Positions 59,846-64,000 of a DNA stretch of 64,000 nt are shown here, piece after piece. The position numbers and the translations under genes are program-made. Every line of letters starts with the position of its first letter. The stretch's first letter is position 1. The notes under the pieces were generated by a model. That model was not told the DNA's origin, made no database searches, and saw only the letters and a list, made by a program, of their open reading frames with translations. This DNA is from Paroedura picta (taxonomy: Eukaryota; Chordata; Lepidosauria; Squamata; Gekkonidae), in the NCBI RefSeq assembly GCF_049243985.1, contig NC_135378.1, positions 45,480,941 through 45,544,940 on the forward strand, given 5' to 3'.

Positions 59846-60050
59846 TTTGGCAAGTCTAGCTATGAAAATTCCTGGAGATGAGACTTGGGAGACCAGAGAG
59901 GGGAAGTTGCTCAGCAGCAACGTGATGCCACACAGTTTGCCCTATGAAGCTGCCACTTTCTCCAAGGAAACTCATTTCTGTAGTCTCAGGATAAGTTGTA
60001 AATCCAGGAGAACTATAGGCCCCACCTTGAGATTAGCCTTATCTAGCCAG
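59846..60050 (+). repeat. Palindromic CCAGGTTGGG-type repeat
   Basis: TTTGGCAAGTCTAGCTATGA, AATTCCTGGAGATGAGACTT, GCTGCCACTTTCTCCAAGG, GTAAATCCAGGAGAACTAT: same module order as 8126-8690 but diverged. Confidence 0.6.
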
Positions 60051-61028
60051 ATGACTTACAAGGAGTTAATCATTCAGTGCTCCGATTCCCTTGGATCCTG
60101 TTGAGAAAGCCATGAGAAGCCTAAAAAGCATTGTATTCAATTTTTAACAATGTCTGGCATCAGTGGTTATTGACACTAAGGAATAGGGTGTTATCTACAT
60201 GATTACAAGGAGAATGGCTCACAAACATCCAGAAAGTAGCCACCAAAAGATTCGTTTCCAGAAATATAAGACATTTAATTTAATTTTTAAAAAGTTTTAA
60301 AGAGTTTTTTTAGTGAGCGATAACCATTCATTAAAAAAAAAATCCCGGTTAGGGCATAGAACATAATGGCCCCCTGCAAACTTCCAACTTACTGTAAATG
60401 GCAATTTGGAACGAACACCTTCTTACTGAAATTCACATATGTGAACAGTTCCTTGAAGCTTCATTCCCCAATAGAAAAAAGCCAAAAAGAGAATGCTTCA
60501 TGAAGTAGGCTGACAGGACCACCTCTACCAGTATGTACCCATGGGGCAACTCCATTCATCTGACCAAGGCCTGCTGACTTTCCCTTCCTGCACATGGGTT
60601 AACTGAGACTGTCTACTCAATGGCATTCACTGTAGTGCTTTTTCACTATACAACAGACTTTCTGAATGTGTCAGGAAGGCACCAACTTGTTAATCTGGAA
60701 AACTACGTAAGGCTGAATTTTAACAGGACCTTTTCCCCATAGACTTCTGAAAGACATGTCATGATTTTTAGCAGGTGTGACTTTTTAAAATAAATTGATG
60801 TGTATTTTGTATGTCATTTTCACTGGAAGCCAATCTGTTATAAGAGGCAGGCGGTTTAAACATTACTTCATTACAATTCCTTCTCTCAGGCCTTTGTCTC
60901 TCAGAACTTCAATCTGGCAGTTAGTATTTCCTCTGGGCCTGTGATAAGAATCAAGACCAGCATCCCAGACCTACTGTTCATCATTTGCATTCCCAGACCT
61001 ATTAACACCCCCTCAGATTTATTTGAGA

Positions 61029-61440
61029 CTAGCTTCAAAGCCCGTTCCTAAGAACGGGCCTTGAAAAGGTCCCCCCCCCCCCCGGCCAGGCAGTTTAAGG
61101 TGCCCGCAGCTCGAAGCCGGATCAAGTGGGACGGGCAGGGGTTGTCCAGCTCATTAAGAGGCCTGGGGACAGAGCTCCTTAGCAGTCAGCAGGCCTTCAT
61201 TAGCAGGCCCTGTTTAGAAGGCCAAGGGGCCTTCGTTAGCAGGCCCTCCACCATGACCCTTTGCCCAGGGCCCTCTCCTCTTACCTGCTGCTGGCTCCAG
61301 GCACTGAGGTGCATCTGAGAGCAAAGAGGCTAGAGTTCAGGGAAAGAGCTGCAGGGGCATGGCCAATCAGGGTGCAGCCAGATTTGCTGGCTGCACCCTG
61401 ATTGGTCCTATTCCAACTTGGACAGCCGGACACATTCCAC
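61029..61440 (-). mobile_element. Helitron-like element, reverse orientation
   Basis: Read on the minus strand it ends with a perfect 8-bp hairpin GCCCGTTC/GAACGGGC (61059-61040), then CTAG (61032-61029) next to T. The body contains a perfect 19-bp inverted repeat (61363-61381 / 61387-61405). The 5' boundary near 61440 is approximate. Confidence 0.6.
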
Positions 61441-61710
61441 CCCCCAGGCTGTTTTAGAAATACATAAAGGAACCATGGTTAAGGATATATTGAAACAGGG
61501 AAAGGAATTCGCTGCTCATCTCTCAGGCCTTCAATCCTTTTGCTACTTTCATTGCTGGCACAGCAGAATGCATAAGGCTCATGAACTATGACAATGCATG
61601 AACTTTTGTATTTCTGAACCCTTTGACCGAGCTCCAACCAAGAATATGGAAATGAAACTGAGATGCCAACTGAACTCGTCAAGCTGCCTTATACTGAATC
61701 GATGACCCGT

Positions 61711-62000
61711 GCATGGCCAATATCTATTTATGCAATAAAGCGTAAGTAATAAAAGAATGTGTATTTCCTGCTTTAATCTTGATATGTGATGAAAATAATC
61801 CATAAGAAATTATTCAGAGAAAAATATTTCCAACGAGCAATGCTGCACAAATATATCCACCTGTGCAGCACTGCTTGTTGGAAATATTTTTCTCTGAATA
61901 ATTTCTTCTGGATTGTTTTCATTACATAGCAAGATAACAAGATTTAAACAGGAAATAAACAAGACATCTTTTATTACTTATGATTTACTGCATTGGCCAC
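61711..62000. mobile_element. Foldback element with arms of about 139 bp
   Basis: Inner arms TGCTGCACA (61841-61849) and TGTGCAGCA (61862-61870) are exact, and pairing continues outward through AGAAATTATTCAGAGAAAAA, TATTTCCTG, AAGTAATAAAAG and TGGCCAAT with a modest number of differences and small gaps. No open frame of interest. Confidence 0.8.
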
Positions 62001-62414
62001 ACACACATTGTTGGTTTTTTTCGGTTACATATTGTTTTTGTGTGCTCCTGTGCTGTTCCTATTACACTGAATAAAACCACTTATCTATCAAGGTCATTAC
62101 CTAGTCTGACTGGCGGTAACGCTCCAGGTTTTCAGTCTTTTCACATCACCTGAGTCTTTTAACTGCAGACTGAATCTGGAGCAATCAGCAAATAAAGAAA
62201 ATGTCATGGCCTTTCCCCACTGAGGCTACTTTGTTTGCTGCCTTTCGTGACAGATCAAGTCACAGATCCCCCACTTTTCTCTCCAATAGAGGGACAAAGC
62301 ATTTTACAACACCATTTTCCCCTCCTCCACATTATCTGCACAACAATTCTCTGAGGTAGGTTAAGAGTGATTGACCCAACATAATGCAATGAACTTCCAT
62401 AGCAGAATGTGGAT

Positions 62415-63245
62415 TCAAAGCTAGATCTTCAGCAATGGGGTGCAGCTCTCTACGGCCCACTCCGCCAGGAATCTGGGTGTGATTCTGGATGTTTCCCTCA
62501 CAATGGAAGCCCAGGTCGCAAAGGTAGCACGGCTGGCATTGCCAAGCTACTAGCACCCTATCTGGCCCCAGAACACCTAGCCAAAGTGATCCATGCGACG
62601 GTCACCTCTAGACTGGACTTCTGTAACTCGCTCTATGCAGGCCTGCCCTTAGCCTTGACCCGGAAACTACAGCTGGTCCAAAATGCAGTGGCCAGGATCC
62701 TCACAGTAACACCGTGGAGGTCCCACATCCGACCCATTCTCCATCAACTGCAGTGGTTGCCAGTTGAATTCCAGATCAGGCTAAAGGTTCTGATAATGAC
62801 CTTCAAGGCCATACGCGGTCAGGGCCCAGTGTACCTGAGGGACCGCCTCCCTGCCTACGCCCCTCAAAGAGCTCTACGCTCTGCCACCACCAACTACCTA
62901 ATGGTCCCTGGCCCTAAAGATGCCCGCCTGGCCTCGACCAGGGCCTTTTCGATCCTGGCCCCCACCTGGTGGACTGAGCTCCTGGAGGAGATCAGGGCCC
63001 TGACGGATCTAAAACAGTTCCGCAGGGCCGGCAAAAAGGAACTCTTCCACCAGGCATTTGGTTGAGACCAGGCATAACCAACAACATCTGAAGGCCCCTG
63101 CTCCCTCCCTCCCAGACCTCCATCCATGCGCTCTGGACCTGTTTGCACTGTTGCAATTATCGGTTATTGGTATTATTACGGTTATTTATATGTTTTGGAC
63201 TGTTTCGTGTATTGTTTATAAGTTTTTATGTAAACCGCCCTGAGC
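62415..63245 (+). repeat. L2-clade LINE, 3' end with intact ORF2 C terminus
   Basis: From about 62545 the frame is open to a TGA at 63063: [92 protein letters not shown]. Upstream (62465-62535) earlier text (NLGVILDVSLTMEAQVAKVA) is followed by a deletion. It ends GTAAACCGCCCTGAGCCTCC and short GATA/GAGA repeats. Confidence 0.92.
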
Positions 63246-63314
63246 CTCCAGGTAGGTAGGTAGATAGAGATAGACAGAGAGAAGAGAGACAAAGAGAGAG
63301 AGAGACAGATAGAA
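63245..63314. repeat. Simple repeat, (GGTA)/(GATA)/(GA) mixed
   Basis: AGGTAGGTAGGTAGATAGAG followed by GA-rich units, the degenerate tail of the L2 element to its left. Confidence 0.9.
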
Positions 63315-64000
63315 TGGGACTTCCTTAAGAACTAGTCATGAAGGGGTCGTAAGAACATGGTTTTGTGTAAAACTATTACTAAAAGGGTAGAATATAAAAT
63401 TACTTGTTCACCAAGAAATATACCTTTCTAAAATTAAACTTATTAATTGGTGACAAGAATGCAATCCTAAATTCTTCCTAATCCAGATCTTACAAATACA
63501 AATCATTGCAGATTTAACCCACTGCTATTAGCTAACTTTCTTAATGACAAGTCCCATAAATTCATTTAGTAAACAGACATAAGGTTGAATAGACAGTGTC
63601 AGGACAGAAGACTCAGACATCTCATCTGCTTGACTTTCTATTTAAATTACACTTTCAAGAACAAAAAAACATAGCAACAAGGATAACTGCATAGCAACAG
63701 AAGCTACAGCTCAAAAGCAGAATTAATGATTTGCTGAAGTGCTTTTTCGTGGGATTAAAGCATATTTAGAAAGATGTTACATTTACAGGTCAGTCACTGC
63801 CTATCTAAGGCATCAAACTGTAGTTGGAGTTGTTTTACAAATCAATCATAATGTCTGAGCAAGTGTAGATATACTGTAATCTTCTCCCTTGGGCTAAAAT
63901 ACCCTGCTTTCTCACTTGAGTCCCATTTATTTTTGTTGGCAGAGTTTGAATACACAGAAAGTGCACAGCACTAGGCTGCTTAAAGAATAAAACAGTTTCA

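Larger units (their letters stand above)
57753..64000 (-). other. KLHL2: KLHL2 intron sequence upstream of the 57752 exon
   Basis: No KLHL2 BTB exon (for example AHRVVLAACSPYFHAMF or DVKKTCCEFLESQLHP) was found here, so the region is read as intron. It contains a 5S SINE, a hAT-type MITE, a Helitron-like segment, a foldback element and an L2 3' end. Stretches 57760-59070, 60050-61020 and 63320-64000 show nothing else I can support. Confidence 0.75.

Noticed and set aside
57753-64000. Search for KLHL2 BTB-domain exons
   Set aside because: No stretch reads the conserved BTB motifs on the minus strand, so these exons are taken to lie outside the window.
1-64000. CRISPR arrays, bacterial operons, LTR or virus-derived elements
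   Set aside because: No regularly spaced direct repeats, no prokaryotic gene organisation, and no recognisable gag, pol or env text or paired LTRs were seen.

Overview
This window is vertebrate nuclear DNA, most likely from a squamate reptile and possibly a gecko. The evidence is split, intron-bearing genes with GT/AG junctions and a repeat set typical of lizards: L2-clade and CR1 LINEs, Sauria-type SINEs ending in a Bov-B-like tail, 5S rRNA-derived SINEs, a tRNA-derived SINE with an L2-like tail, hAT-type MITEs and Helitron-like 3' ends. The clade call is inference from repeat style and protein similarity. No species can be named from sequence alone.

Three protein-coding genes lie on the minus strand, so transcription runs from high to low coordinates. 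(1) KLHL2 (kelch-like 2): its last ten coding exons lie between 57752 and 40124, and its 3' UTR runs to about 39100. The exons for the BTB domain lie beyond the right edge. (2) MSMO1 (methylsterol monooxygenase 1): it is complete, with a noncoding first exon near 36008-36130 in a CpG-rich promoter, five coding exons (32402 to 26135) giving 297 residues, and a 3' UTR to about 25440. (3) CPE (carboxypeptidase E): only exon 1 is present (11037 to 10722), inside a CpG island. The rest of the window to position 1 is CPE intron 1. The order KLHL2-MSMO1-CPE in one orientation matches the tetrapod arrangement (human 4q32).

Layout: 1-10721 CPE intron 1 with scattered repeats; 10722-11500 CPE exon 1, 5' UTR and CpG island; 11500-25440 intergenic, holding a long L2 LINE relic, an L1 ORF2 relic split by a SINE, and other repeats; 25440-36130 MSMO1; 36130-39100 intergenic, mostly CR1; 39100-64000 KLHL2, whose introns hold most of the nested insertions.

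The genes are biologically separate. MSMO1 acts in cholesterol synthesis at the ER, KLHL2 is a Cullin-3 substrate adaptor, and CPE trims prohormones in secretory granules. They share a locus, not a pathway. I found no bacterial-type system, CRISPR array, functional tRNA or rRNA gene, or recognisable LTR or viral element. The most interesting non-genic signals are a family of five Helitron-like hairpin-CTAG ends, a 1-kb insertion with a perfect 13-bp duplication and inverted repeat ends, a roughly 290-bp foldback element, and several cleanly readable transposon-in-transposon insertions.
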